NCBI GenBank assembly: GCA_004352715.1
Contig: SCFE01000092.1
Span: 1,548,612-1,612,611 of the forward strand
DNA from: Hofstenia miamia
Lineage: Eukaryota > Xenacoelomorpha > Acoela
Reading direction: 5' to 3'
Length of the DNA: 64,000 nt
Under the pieces are notes generated by a model. It did not search any database and was not told the DNA's origin. It was given only the letters and a program-made list of their open reading frames with translations. Below, one piece after another: positions 1-12,671 of this stretch (position 1 is its first letter; every line of letters begins with the position of its first letter). A program made the translations under genes and the position numbers.

Positions 1-405
1 ATTATTTTTCTATGCAAATATTTACAAAATACTACAGAAAAGTGTTACAAGCTTTCATATTTTGTTGTAAACCACATGCTATAAGTGAAAGAATTTATGT
101 AGCTTGAACACAATTCTTTAAATGCATTTTATATTAAATAATATGAAATTTATAATTTGGGGTAACAAACTTACCCCAAATGACAATGGCCATATTTTTA
201 AGGTAATGATGTAGAAGGTTTAAACCAATAAATAACCACTTTAAAACCAATTTTTAATTGAAAAATCTTTTCTTAAACAAAAAGCCATTTATAATTCAAA
301 TTATGACACATAAACAAAATTAATTAGATCCAACTGTTTTAATCTTAATAATATTGCATAAAGTGCTGAACACATGTTTTCAATCTGTTAACAATATGGT
401 TACAA
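1..405. other. AT-rich non-coding DNA
   Basis: No open frame of note, no splice-site pair and no recognised repeat. CpG is absent by eye. Confidence 0.6.
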
Positions 406-634
406 AGGCCACAGTTAGACTAGTGATTTTCTTAAAAGTGATCTATCACATTTTGAGTGAATTGCATGTTTAATTGCCTGAGATAATTAGCAATGTGATG
501 ATCACAAAGAAATTGTGCATGATCAATTTCTTTGTGATCATCATATTGCTAATTATCTCAGGTGGTTAGACATGTGATTCACTCAAAATGTGATAGATCA
601 CTTTTAAGCAAATCACTAGTCTAACCATGACCTA
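406..634. repeat. Long foldback (hairpin) repeat, MITE-like
   Basis: The left arm at 414-515 is repeated almost perfectly in reverse complement at 524-625, leaving an 8-base loop at 516-523. Weaker pairing (aggccacag against the complement of catgacct) extends the arms to about 406 and 634. Differences are a few short indels near 470-480 and 560-570. The fold has no coding capacity. I found no convincing target-site duplication next to it, so the transposon superfamily is open. A non-autonomous foldback element is the likely identity, and a plain inverted duplication is the alternative. Confidence 0.75.
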
Positions 635-1519
635 AAGTATATAAATATACTTTTAAAATCTGTTACCTATTACATTTTTGTTATAGTTAGCCAATTTTGC
701 TATTCCAATAAGAAAAGTCAAAATGAGCATGAATTTTGATCTCTTTATTATACTTTCTCTGCAAATATTAAGCACATTTTTTTAAAAGCATATCTTATTG
801 GAAAACCATCTCTATTGTTATGGTATTTATAATAGAATTTATATAGTAAAAATTTTGCATTTCTATTGTTCAACAATGTTTAGTAAAAATCTATAAAAAA
901 CATATCAGTTTAATAAATTCTAATTTCTATTTCTTAATCTTAATACTGGTCAACACTGATTGCATATATGTGAGATCATTCTAAAGTGTATGTAATTAAT
1001 AAAAAGCATTCCCACTAAACCAAGCCTTCACATATGACATAAAGTAATTTCACAGTAACTAAACTACAATAAATAGTTGTATATTGTATTTTAATAAATT
1101 TGATTGTATCAAATTGTGTAATGTTAAATGGTATATGTAAATGATGTTACAAGGCTGATACACAGTTCACTGAGATAAATGTTGTTGTGTCAAATTTGAT
1201 TTGTTGCACAAACAATTAAATAATTATTAATCTGCATGCACATTGGTTCAAGGTGTTATTAGGTTAAAGAGTGCAGAGCATTTCCCTAATGTAAACATTG
1301 TTAATTGTTATTACATGCAAGAGCTCAAAATTCCAAAACCACAAACATCATTTGATTGCTTACTAATAATACATAGCAACAACATATTCATATTTGATAT
1401 CAGAAACATCATTAAAAATATAATATTGTGCATAACAAATGCTTTGCATTGTATTGTGCAAACATACAGTACATTAAATTTATCATACAAAAATTATATA
1501 CAAATCTGTACACATTTAA

Positions 1520-1572
<53 letters not shown>

Positions 1573-3839
1573 TTGTTGAAACAAAATGTATGCATTGCTG
1601 TTTATTCATTAACACACATTAAAATACAATAAGGTTCAAAAATTAACAATTTGTATTGTTATTGTGATTATATATACAAATTCATACAATAATTGTATAC
1701 TTTTTAGGAAAAAATAATTAATATCTGCTTCTGGATGTTTATAACCCCTACATTTTTAACAATGCAATGTCTTGAAATATGAAAATTTAAAAAAAATATA
1801 AACGAATTAAGAACTATATCAAAATCTCATTGAATAGTTAATTATAACTACTAATTTTGCAACAAATAGTCATATTGAAAATTTTTGTTTTCAATGTTTG
1901 TTTCATTAGTGATTTATATTGTATGAATTTAAATGAAATTACTACTTTTTAAAGACACAGTGAAATTGGATTTATGTTTCCAAGATGATGAATTGTTTCT
2001 CCCACTCTAGGAGTTATTCTTCCTTCTGTAAAATTTTATGTAAAAACCAGAGTTATGGAAACATACTTTTGTATCATAATATTACCACAGTTGCATACAA
2101 AGTATATATTATTTAAATCACCATGAAATTGGTCATTTTGCATTTTTAGATGTAAATTTTATAGGTTGCTGTACACATCTTCTGGTGCACTCTAATCACA
2201 TGGAAGTTGCAGAAATAAAATTATATTCAGCAATTTAATAAAAAATTTATTCAGCAATTTAATAAAAAATTATTTAAATGATTATAGATACAATTTGGAA
2301 AAAATACATACCAGGAAATAGATATTCTTACTGCCAAAATTCGCCTCAATGGAAAATAACCATTAACATGAGTTTTAATTATCAGAAGGACATTTCTTTG
2401 AAGGGGTGCTTTAATTGCATGATGATTGTACAGAAAATGAGAGAAGGAATTACAATTGAATGAAGTGATTTTGATTTGTCATGTGACAGCCAATCAAATT
2501 CCAACCCCCAGTTTTTGAAAATATTTCTTCACATTGCATAATATTATTAAATTTCTTCAAAATTTGTCAATTTTTAACAAAAAGCTGCAATGAATTGTAC
2601 AAAAAACTAACCAAGTATATGAGTACTTTAACATTCACAAAGAATCTTAAGGCCATTTATTTTCATTTTCTCACCCCTGATTTTAAATATATTGTATAAT
2701 TTAGAAGAAATAGTGCAAAGTTGTATTTGCTAATGTATTAAGATAGGGCAAATCTGCCATTTTTGTGCGCCATCTGTTGAGAAAATTATTTTTCAGTGAA
2801 ACAAAATTTTGTCCAATGATGCAAATAATCATTAGAATATTTCTTTGAATTTTATATTTTATAATTCAGTCTAAATTGCAACTACATGTATATAAACAGT
2901 TAATTTTTAAGCAAAAACCCCAATTTTGACCACACTTTTGAGGTTGGTACTTGAAAGGAATACCAAATATCTCAAAACAAATACCAAAAATCTCAAAACA
3001 GATACTCAGAAAATGTAACTAAAGAAACCTTTGATAACTTTCAACCAATAGCAATTCCTATGAAATCATATGTTTTTGGCATTTAGACACAGAAATAAAA
3101 ATTTTATTTTTTTGGGGGTTGTGACTGCAGCTTGATATTTATATATAAGGCAAATTTTGAAAATTTAAATTGGATTTCAAAAACTTTTTAACTAAACATG
3201 AATACAGTAATTATTTGCTTATTAAAAATAAAAACATTTACAATAATAATATGATTGTCTCTTTAAACTATGTCCCACATACATCTGTTACAAACTATAT
3301 ATTCAGTATCCATTTTGAGATTGTCAGTATTTGTTTTGAGAAATTTGGTATTCATTTCAAGTACCAACCCTCTTTTGATTAAATTAATTGTTAATTACAC
3401 CTCATTAATTCTTATTTCCAACACATTTTGTTAAAATGTTTGCTATGCTAATGTCAAAGTTCTGCATGTTGATTTGAAGATTACTTGTGTTGAAAAAATA
3501 TCCCAACCTATCTATTGTACCAACATTTTATTTTGAATTGGCTGAAGTTCTATTTGTTGTAAATAGCCATCATTCTATTAAATATAGCTTAGATGCCATC
3601 TCTGCCATTCACCTATCAAAGACATACTGTGTTTACTTTGTAGATTTATACTTATATATATAACATAAGCTCACCCAAAATTTATGTAAGTTTTGCAATG
3701 TTCATAAAATTGAAAATATCAAACCATAACCTTTTGAAATCCAAGAATTTTGAATCTAAGTTTTGAATCAGAATATACATAACTCATTAATCAGAAGTTT
3801 ACATCCTTTGCAGGGGCATACACATGATTTTGTGATGGG
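635..3839. other. AT-rich, CpG-poor intergenic or intronic DNA
   Basis: No gene is supported. Short open frames here are low-complexity or chance. The stretch holds an AAT microsatellite (1521-1572) and a short direct repeat of about 24 bases (ttcagcaatttaataaaaaa) near 2225-2270. CpG is almost absent: I see one near 1803, one near 2342 and one near 2768. This would fit the intron of a methylated gene, but no exon was found. Confidence 0.5.
1521..1572. repeat. (AAT)n microsatellite
   Basis: About 17 uninterrupted AAT/ATA units. Translation of this tract in different frames gives poly-Asn, poly-Ile or poly-Leu, which are not real proteins. Confidence 0.95.
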
Positions 3840-3847
3840 GTTATCTT

Positions 3848-4136
3848 CAGGGCTGTGGCTAGGGGAGGGCCAGAAGAGCAATGGCCCTTACTGTTGGCCC
3901 ACTGGCCCCCTTCCTTTTGGGCATCCTGGATACACAACTCTATAGTATTAATTCTAATATTCTGTAACTAAGTTAGAGTGAATATTTTAGTTGGAATATA
4001 TAAAATACTAATGCCATTATATTTAAAAATTCAATGGAAAAGTGTGAAACTATTTCATATGAGTAAAACCTTGATTAATTTATTGAACTTTGCAGGGTCA
4101 TGGCCCCCTAAATCTCAAATGCAAGCCATGGGCATG
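3848..4136. mobile_element. hAT-like non-autonomous element with 8 bp target duplication GTTATCTT
   Basis: The 289 bp unit starts CAGGGCTGTGGCTAGGGG. Its right end, read as reverse complement, starts CATGCCCATGGCTTGC, so the ends are imperfect inverted repeats sharing TGGCT. The 8 bases GTTATCTT lie directly left (3840-3847) and directly right (4137-4144). An 8 bp duplication with CA-starting ends is typical of the hAT superfamily. There is no transposase inside. The internal sequence is AT-rich, and a GC-rich subterminal block at 3858-3925 contains repeated GGCCC/GGGCC. Confidence 0.8.
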
Positions 4137-4144
4137 GTTATCTT

Positions 4145-5366
4145 AGTCAAGATCAAGTGATTAGCTAAATGTAGGGCAAAGCCACTCAAAATTATTTTGG
4201 AAATAGACCCTAAATATGCATTTCCCAAGTTTAGTTGTCAAATTTTTTAATATTTTGCTGAATTTATTTTAATTAACTAAGCAAAATCTATTTTTAGAGC
4301 CTGATGGGTGACACTATATCTTCCTCTTGTGTAAGCCACTTATCAGTTGCCCCCTGTATGCTATTAGGAGTGCACTTTGGCATCCTTGATGTGTGATTCA
4401 AACTTTTTTTTTAACTTTGATAGTTTGTGCATTACCTATTTCTCAGTGCTGCCTTAGCTTATACAATTTTAGAGCAAGCAATAAATATAAAATAGACACA
4501 TTATTTTCCTATGCATGTACCTAACCTAATGTAGTAGATTCTGCTAGCAAAAAATGCCTGTGCTAGCCACTTTCAAATATAAAGTAAAAACTTAGTTGAA
4601 ATACTTTTTTAAAGGAAATGCAAAGTAAGTGCAGAGAAAATGCTTTTTTATATATTAGTGTGTTTCTAACTTCAAAAATGTTGAGGGGTCATTTTTACTT
4701 CAAAATGAATTTAAAGTTGAGTTATTAAATTTGATAACTATTTCCAAATTGTTGACAAGAGAAGTATAGATCTTTTAGGCCTCTATAGGCTAGTGCATAT
4801 GTTGCATGCATGAGTTACAAGTCTATAAACCTAATAGAAGCCTACATAGGCCTACATGTACATTATTAGAGTAGGCTGTGTAATCATTATATTGAGAATG
4901 TTTTTGCCCTTCAAAGAGAAAATATATATATATTCAGCAAAAAAGTATTAATTATTTGGCCTATTTAAAACATACTGAGGTAAGTCACCATACACACCAT
5001 TCCAAAAAAATGAAAAAATGGACAATTACTCCAAATGCAAATTTTTAGGCTACTAAAAAATGCAAATGAATGTACTGCACATATCAAAGTATTAGAGGTT
5101 TTCTTATCCTTATCTACTCCATAGTCACCACACTGTTCATCCTTTCTTGTTGGGCAGCTCAAAATCTGAGCAATGTTGGGTGCTTACCTAAAAGTTCCAT
5201 AGCCTTCACACTTGAGGAAGCCACTTTCTTATGTGTTCACTGTTAAATCTGTAGATTTCTTTTTCTGTCAAATGATAGGAAAGTGAATTCAAAATGGTTA
5301 CTGCCAATCTCTAAGACATGAATCAGCATAAAAGATATAAGCAGGATTCAAAACACAGATATTTTT
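4145..5366. other. AT-rich, CpG-poor non-coding DNA
   Basis: No gene supported. TAGGCCTA-type words cluster near 4778-4855 but form no array. No CpG seen. Confidence 0.5.
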
Positions 5367-5853
5367 TGTTTATGCTTATATAATCACATGTATAAATAGG
5401 GCCCTTCAGTGTGCAAGCATTTAGTAAAAGTTTAGTTTATGCTGAATCATGTTCTCTTTGCTCTCATGTATATTACTAGATGGCAATGAGCAGCTAAGCT
5501 TTGTACAGAGCTGAGGGATGTGTGGTTTGTAATTTGAGTGCAGGTCATTCTCAGCTGCCTCATAAACCCATTCAGTTCTGGGGCTTAGTTGATCCAGATT
5601 ATTCTCATGGTACTATTGATGGCAGCTTTGTTGTCTCACTTTGGCACTAATTGATACATAATCCTAGATGCTGCCAATGAAGAACATATCTGTAGTAGTT
5701 ACAATTGCATTATATCTGTATCAGTCCAGATGCTAATTAAGCTGGCTTTGTTAATGTATACTACTTTAAATTGCTTATGTCTAACTGGTACTCTTGAAAG
5801 ATCTATTTTTGTGAGATTAGATGCTAAGCTATCAATGTGTTATTGCATTTCTA
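5367..5853 (+). repeat. 5' LTR
   Basis: It starts TGTTTATGCTTA and aligns with 15999-16391 over nearly its whole length. A TATA box (TATAAATAGGG, 5391-5401) marks the likely promoter. Compared with the 3' LTR it carries about 60 extra bases after CTAGATGG (near 5483-5545) and about 40 extra bases after ACTGGTACTCTTG (near 5796-5835). It contains no CpG, while the 3' LTR has about fourteen. A possible primer-binding site, TGGTGACCCTCAT, starts about 25 bases past the end (near 5879), so the true LTR end may be slightly further right. Confidence 0.85.
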
Positions 5854-6111
5854 TATTGCTAATTATGATGATGCTATATGGTGACCCTCATATGTTAAAA
5901 GAACACTCTCTTGTTCTGAAAACTTCAACATCCAATCAAAATTGTAAGTTGTTATTAAATTGCCAAACTTTGCTATCTATAGTTTTAAAGAAAACTCTTG
6001 TTCCACTTTGCTCTAGTTTTAAATGGAATTTTACACATGGTCATAATTCACAATTCACCTGCATATGTTTTACCAATGTATTGCCTCTCTCAAAGCCAGG
6101 TTATTTTATGA

Positions 6112-7348
6112 TAATGGTAAATTACACTCAATTGTCTCTAAAAACTTTAACTAAAACTGAATTAATGGAACTAGTAATGGACCAAGCTGAACACATAAAT
6201 TATATGGAAACTAGAATATCTACTCTAGAGAGACAACTGTCTCAATCATCATCTTCCCAAAGTAAAGAAAATTTTGTGATGCAAGAACAGTTCCAAAGGT
6301 TTAAATCATTAATGTGAGAAAGTCTAAATATATTTAGAACATATATATTAGAAACTATTATGAACCTGATACTAACCTTACTCAGTCTTCCCAACAACCA
6401 GATGCCAAAACTTTCAATGAACCAATGCAGAATACTAATCCACAGTCACCAATACCAAGTCTGTTGGCCCTCTGACCAATATCACCACCAACAGCATTGC
6501 TGAAGCCAGTAACTCCCAATGCATCATAAATACAAAATCAAACAAAATGTACATCAATGCTATGAGATGAACCTTTAAAAACTGATCTCAAACTTCACAA
6601 GATGCCACAATATTTTATTGGCAAATTTGATATTAAAGGACAAAAATTCTTATAATGGATCATACACTTTGAAATCTACCTTGTACAACAACAAAGTATG
6701 AAAAAAAATGGAGCTACACAAATGCATCTCTTTCTAAAAGACTATGCTGTGTAAGTGTATTTAAATCTTGACTCTAATATTAAAACTAATTATGACAAAC
6801 TTGTTGCTTCTATGAATGAACAATTCAACAATGAATGCACAAGAAAGCAGTACCAAATGCAACTATACAGCTGCAAACTCAATAAAGACAAGGATATAAT
6901 CAACTACATTTACAAAGTAGACAATTTATTATGCCTGTCTCAAGAAGAAGATTGCTACTATCTGCAAGATCTCTATTCATATGTCCACACAGGTCTATCA
7001 ACATCAATGAAAAACTGATTTCAAAACAAATGTGACATTGATGACAATATCAACACCCTCATCAAAAAAGCAGTTAATATCCAACTAACTCTAGAAAATA
7101 ACAAATGCATAAACCAGCAGCAAGGCCACCAACCTCAAATGTTTCAACCTTACTGCAACACAAGTAAAAAGGATGATCTTCAAAAAGCCATAGCTGATAA
7201 ACCAGAGGAATTCCCATTTGTCAAATGTAAAAGATGTGGAGAAAAAGGCAACTTAAAACCTGATTGCAAGAAAATAATATACTTAGTTAACAAAGATGGC
7301 TACTACACATCTGAAGATCTTGAAAATCATGAACATGCCCAAGACTGA
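6112..7348 (+). pseudogene. gag: gag-like gene, broken
   Basis: A likely start is the ATG at 6112, which opens a hydrophilic, coiled-coil-prone frame (LTKTELMELVMDQAEH). A stop at 6315 interrupts it. Gag-like helical sequence resumes at 6755-7016 (capsid region, with NEQFNNECTRKQYQ and DKDIINYIYKVD), and again at 7139-7345 with a CCHC-type knuckle. The knuckle reads CKRCGEKGNLKPDC, so the zinc-binding His is Asn here. Gag would form the particle and bind RNA. The several stops and the damaged knuckle show it is inactive. Confidence 0.7.
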
Positions 7349-7655
7349 GCAAATGAACTGCTGATTGTAACAGACTTATTAGAAAGAAATTTAATACCAA
7401 TAATGATCAATAACTGCAACATAAAAGGTACAGTTGACACTGGTGCATCAATCACAATCATGGCTGATACTTGTGCTCACAACATTGGTAAATCATGAAC
7501 ATGCCCAAGACTGAGCAAATGAACTGCTGATTGTAACAGACTTATTAGAAAGAAATTTAATACCAATAATGATCAATAACTGCAACATAAAAGGTACAGT
7601 TGACACTGGTGCATCAATCACAATCATGGCTGATACTTGTGCTCACAACATTGGT
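7324..7655 (+). repeat. Perfect 166 bp tandem duplication across the protease active site
   Basis: 7324-7489 and 7490-7655 appear identical. Each copy encodes the aspartic-protease motif DTGAS, so the broken pol carries two protease N-termini in a row. No difference was seen between the copies, so this is either a very recent event or an assembly artefact. Confidence 0.9.
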
Positions 7656-10600
7656 TGGAATTGTAACAACATAACAGCAAATGAGACAAGACTCATTAGC
7701 ACTTCAGGTGATTATGTTAACATAAAGGGAACCATAAGAAATGCCAAGATCACAATACAAAATGTCAAATTTGAACAGGACATTCATATCATTGATACAA
7801 TGAACTAACCATTGCCCTACATATGAAATGATAATTGGTCATGATTTCTTAACAGAAAACAACTGTCTAATAGATTACTGCAGCAGAACTCTTACAATCC
7901 AAGAAGACAAAAATGTCTCTGTATCACTAGCCACCAAGGGCACAACTGCTTTAGAATTCTCATTAACAGAAAATTTAAGACTAGAGCCCTTTCACTGGCA
8001 AATTGCAAAAATCATACCTAAGAAACCATTTGAAGACAAAGCCATCATCACCAACAGCTACAGCATAAAGAACTCATTAGTAACTGTTCTAAATAATGTC
8101 ATCTCAATAACAAACAATACTGGATACACAGCTATTCTTAACAACTCAAACAGAGTCATACCCCTCAACAAAAATACCATCACAATTACTGGAATGCCTC
8201 TAGAAAAATACATGGTCAAACACAAACCAATACTTCTTTCATTGATGGAAAATCACCAAATCATCTCAAAATCATTACTGCTACTAACTTCTGATACTCA
8301 CCCACACTTAACTCAAGATGAACATAACATGATAAACAACATCATATCAACCAATGGCACCATATTCAACAATGACAAAATAAGCATCAACAAAACTATT
8401 GGTATTGAACATATTATAGAAACTACCTTAGACAAACCTATCTGCCAAGCCTGTCAATGTGTACATGCAGGATCAATATGCAAAAACTCTATCCAAACTC
8501 TATAATCACAGAATCATACATGATAGCCACAGCCCATATGCCTCACCAACAGTCTTCATCAAACAAGGTGATAAACACTGTCTGTGCATTAACATCAGAC
8601 AACTAAACAGCATCACAAAAAAGGACACATACCCCCTCCAATGAGTGTATGACATTCTATACAATGCCACCAAATATAAAATCTTTTCAACATTGGATTT
8701 ATGCAAAGCCTATTGGCAAGTACCAATGAGAGAGGAAGACAGAAAAAACTGCCTTCATCACACCTTATGGTCTATTCAAATGGCTTTACATGGTCTTTGG
8801 CCTTTCAATGCTCTGGCCACATTTCAATGATATGTCACAAAGATACTAACACAAAACAACTGTCAACTGTCTGAAGGTGTGGCCACATACCATTGATGAC
8901 ATCCTTATAGGTTCTCACACCTCTCACTCACAACAACTAGATACAATACTAAAACTTTTATGCAAAGTGGGTCTATGAGTTAATGCTGAGAAATGCTACA
9001 TTGCAAGAAATTCTGTAGTCTTCCTATGCAGAAATATAAAGGAAGGAAAGATCACTATTAAAGACAATGCTAAACAGCTGATAGATGAAATACAAGTCCC
9101 ATGCTTTATCAAAGACGTCCAGCACATTCTTGCCTTTATAAATTACTACCACATGTTTATTCTGAATCTAGATGAAAAAACACATCACATGTCAAACCTC
9201 CTCAAAAAGCAAATCATTTTGAATGAACATGGCAATACCAGGAAGAGCTAGACACACTAAAAAAATCTATTAAAAACATCAAGTTGCTCAATTCACCAAC
9301 ACCAAATGATCTCTTCATCCTTGACTGTGACGCCAGCACAGTCACAATTGGAGCCACACTAAGTCAAATTCAAAATGAAGAATAATGGCCTATACAATGG
9401 TTCAGCCAAAAACTAAATACTAGCAAACTTAAATATGGTGCAATGAAACTAGAAATGCTGGCACTTATTGAATCTCTTAAAAAATTCCAACACTTTCTCA
9501 TTGGCAAAAAAAACTTCACCATATGTACCAACAACAGCAGCCTCTGTTAGCTCAATAAATATGCAGGAGATCACTCAACTATTATTGCTCAGTGGATAGA
9601 ATATCTCAATGATTTTAACTTTACCATAGAACACTAAAAGGGCAAACTACACACAAATGCAGATATCTGGACAGCATTGCCCCAATACCAATGTGATCTG
9701 AAAAAACAACAAGGTCCTCAAAGAGATTTCCATTTTATACCACAGTGCCAATACAATCAACTCCTGGATATCAACACTGATAAAAACAGACACCTGATAA
9801 AACTGTTCCATCAATTTTTATTAAGGAAGATATAACTGCAGAGGAAATATCTAAAGCTCAAGCAACCAACAAAATCCTTAGCCAGATCATGATTTGTCTC
9901 AAAGATCCTAGATTTATAATGGACTAAATGTCAACTAGACATTTCCACAAACATAAATGGAAACTAACAGATTTGGGCATTCTCTATGCAGCATCAACAA
10001 CATGAAACCAGATAGCATTACCTGAATACTACAAATGAGAAGTACATGAACAAGGTCACAAAGGCGTGTACCAAACCAAACTAACAATACATGAAAACTT
10101 TGTCACACACTACATATGACCCACAATAGAGGAAGTCATTAACAAATGCCAATCATGTGTCCTCCTCAATAAATCACATTTCCCAGGTAAATGTGCCAAA
10201 CTTGAAAAGCTACAAGCTAACTACACTAACAACATCATCAACACCAATATAGAACAACTATCAAAGGATGATGAGGGCTACACCTACATACTTGTAATGG
10301 TGGATCACTTCAATAAATACTGTAAGATGATACCCCTCAAAAACATCACAGCTCAAACTACAGCAGAAGCAATTCTTAACAACTGGGTGTATGTGTGTTC
10401 AGCCTGATGACACAACTAATTACCAATCAAGGTAAACAATTCAAAAGCCACCTCTTTCATACTCTAACATCGAAATTGGAGATACTCCACACACATACAA
10501 CTATGAATCATCCTCAAGCAAATGGTGCTGTGGAACATGTAAATCAGACTCTCCTGAAATTAATGTGAACAGTCATTGCACATGTAGATGGAAAAAAATG

Positions 10601-11096
10601 GCGTGAAATTCTACCACTAGTGGAATACTTTTACAATACTTCCACTCATTCCACTATGAAAATCTCACCATACAAAGCCATGTATGGCCACAAAGCACCC
10701 ACTCTGGTCTCCATGCTCTTCCAAGGCTACTGCGCCCTTATCAACAACAATTACATTAAGCAACTAATCACAAACATCACTAAAACCCACAAAACAATGT
10801 GTGCTCACACAGAGAAAAGTGCGATACAACAACAATGCTACTTTAACACGAAAATCTATGGTGAACCACACCAAATTGGAGACAAAGTCTATGTGTACAC
10901 TCCAGATGTCATTACCAATGAAAAACAAGTCAGAAAACTAGCATTTAATTGGGAAGGCCCATGTACTACTACAAAAGTTCTCCCTCACAACAATTATGAA
11001 CTGGATAATAAGAAAATCAACCCACTTCAAGAATATCAAAAAGTGGCATGTAACATTGAACATGCTACCATCTCTAACCTAAAAGAATTTGAATAA
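7380..11096 (+). pseudogene. pol: pol: protease, reverse transcriptase, RNase H, integrase (broken)
   Basis: Domains follow the gypsy order. Protease has VDTGASITIMAD (about 7600-7635) and IGHDFLTENN (about 7831). RT has LCINIRQLNSITKKDTYPL (8583-8640), FSTLDLCKAYWQVPM (about 8685-8730) and IDDILIGS (about 8894). RNase H has DCDAS (about 9325) and KLNTSKLKYGAMKLEMLAL (about 9410-9465). Integrase has an HHCC zinc region ending CQSCVLLNKS (about 10150), YILVMVDHFNKYC (about 10290), NHPQANGAVEHVNQTLL (about 10508) and a C-terminal IGDKVYVYTP (about 10876). Many in-frame stops are TGA or TAG where the family has Trp or Arg, as expected for G-to-A and C-to-T decay. It is inactive. Confidence 0.88.
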
Positions 11097-12671
11097 TTTA
11101 AATCAGATAACAATGAGTTCTATCTTACCCCTGGATGCACAAAAGTGGAAGAAGATTCTTTCAACAATGAATTCCAACACAATCTTTCTTCCCCAATACA
11201 CTTGTGCACACAACCTAAATGCATTGCTAAATCTAATATTAATTATAAAGACTGGTCTATTAACATTGCTACATTGCCTTTAGATATCTCAAATGATGAA
11301 GCAGAAAGCTGCCATCCACAGTCCCTGCAGGAGCAGTCATGGAAAAGCATGTAATCCAATCTTGAGTCCATCTGAATCTCCCTGCAGGTCGTTCTCAGGG
11401 TCCTTCAGCATTCATGATCAACCATCCGACATCTCTAGATGCAGGACGTCCTCAGCTACTGACTATGATCAACAACCTATGACATCCACTTCTAAACTGT
11501 AAGATGATACCCCTCAAAAACATCACAGCTCAAACTACAGCAGAAGCAATTCTTAACAACTGGGTGTATGTGTGTTCAGCCTGATGACACAACTAATTAC
11601 CAATCAAGGTAAACAATTCAAAAGCCACCTCTTTCATACTCTAACATCGAAATTGGAGATACTCCACACACATACAACTATGAATCATCCTCAAGCAAAT
11701 GGTGCTGTGGAACATGTAAATCAGACTCTCCTGAAATTAATGTGAACAGTCATTGCACATGTAGATGGAAAAAAATGGCGTGAAATTCTACCACTAGTGG
11801 AATACTTTTACAATACTTCCACTCATTCCACTATGAAAATCTCACCATACAAAGCCATGTATGGCCACAAAGCACCCACTCTGGTCTCCATGCTCTTCCA
11901 AGGCTACTGCGCCCTTATCAACAACAATTACATTAAGCAACTAATCACAAACATCACTAAAACCCACAAAACAATGTGTGCTCACACAGAGAAAAGTGCG
12001 ATACAACAACAATGCTACTTTAACACGAAAATCTATGGTGAACCACACCAAATTGGAGACAAAGTCTATGTGTACACTCCAGATGTCATTACCAATGAAA
12101 AACAAGTCAGAAAACTAGCGTTTAATTGGGAAGGCCCATGTACTACTACAAAAGTTCTCCCTCACAACAATTATGAACTGGATAATAAGAAAATCAACCC
12201 ACTTCAAGAATATCAAAAAGTGGCATGTAACATTGAACATGCTACCATCTCTAACCTAAAAGAATTTGAATAATTTAAATCAGATAACAATGAGTTCTAT
12301 CTTACCCCTGGATGCACAAAAGTGGAAGAAGATTCTTTCAACAATGAATTCCAACACAATCTTTCTTCCCCAATACACTTGTGCACACAACCTAAATGCA
12401 TTGCTAAATCTAATATTAATTATAAAGACTGGTCTATTAACATTGCTACATTGCCTTTAGATATCTCAAATGATGAAGCAGAAAGCTGCCATCCACAGTC
12501 CCTGCAGGAGCAGTCATGGAAAAGCATGTAATCCAATCTTGAGTCCATCTGAATCTCCCTGCAGGTCGTTCTCAGGGTCCTTCAGCATTCATGATCAACC
12601 ATCCGACATCTCTAGATGCAGGACGTCCTCAGCTACTGACTATGATCAACAACCTATGACATCCACTTCTA
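10319..12671 (+). repeat. 1177 bp tandem duplication of the integrase end and the start of the 3' region
   Basis: 10319-11495 is repeated at 11496-12671. The one substitution I noticed is A to G near 10943/12120. The junctions share the short word ACTGT, which suggests slippage or microhomology-mediated duplication. Each copy holds the integrase C-terminal domain (10620-11096 and 11797-12273). Confidence 0.92.

Noticed and set aside
1243-1632. Open frames with poly-Ile, poly-Asn or poly-Leu on both strands
   Set aside because: They are translations of the AAT microsatellite.
2278-2500. Open frame followed by GTGATTTTGATTTGTC, which resembles the mariner linker at 49127
   Set aside because: Only about 17 bases match and neither helix-turn-helix is recognisable; probably chance or too decayed to claim.
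5186-5268. Minus-strand exon candidate with good acceptor (TTTGACAG) and donor (AG/GTAAGC)
   Set aside because: All three frames contain a stop within the exon, so it is not coding as drawn.
5730-6111. Front half of a 195-codon open frame
   Set aside because: It lies in the LTR and leader; only the part from 6112 looks like gag.
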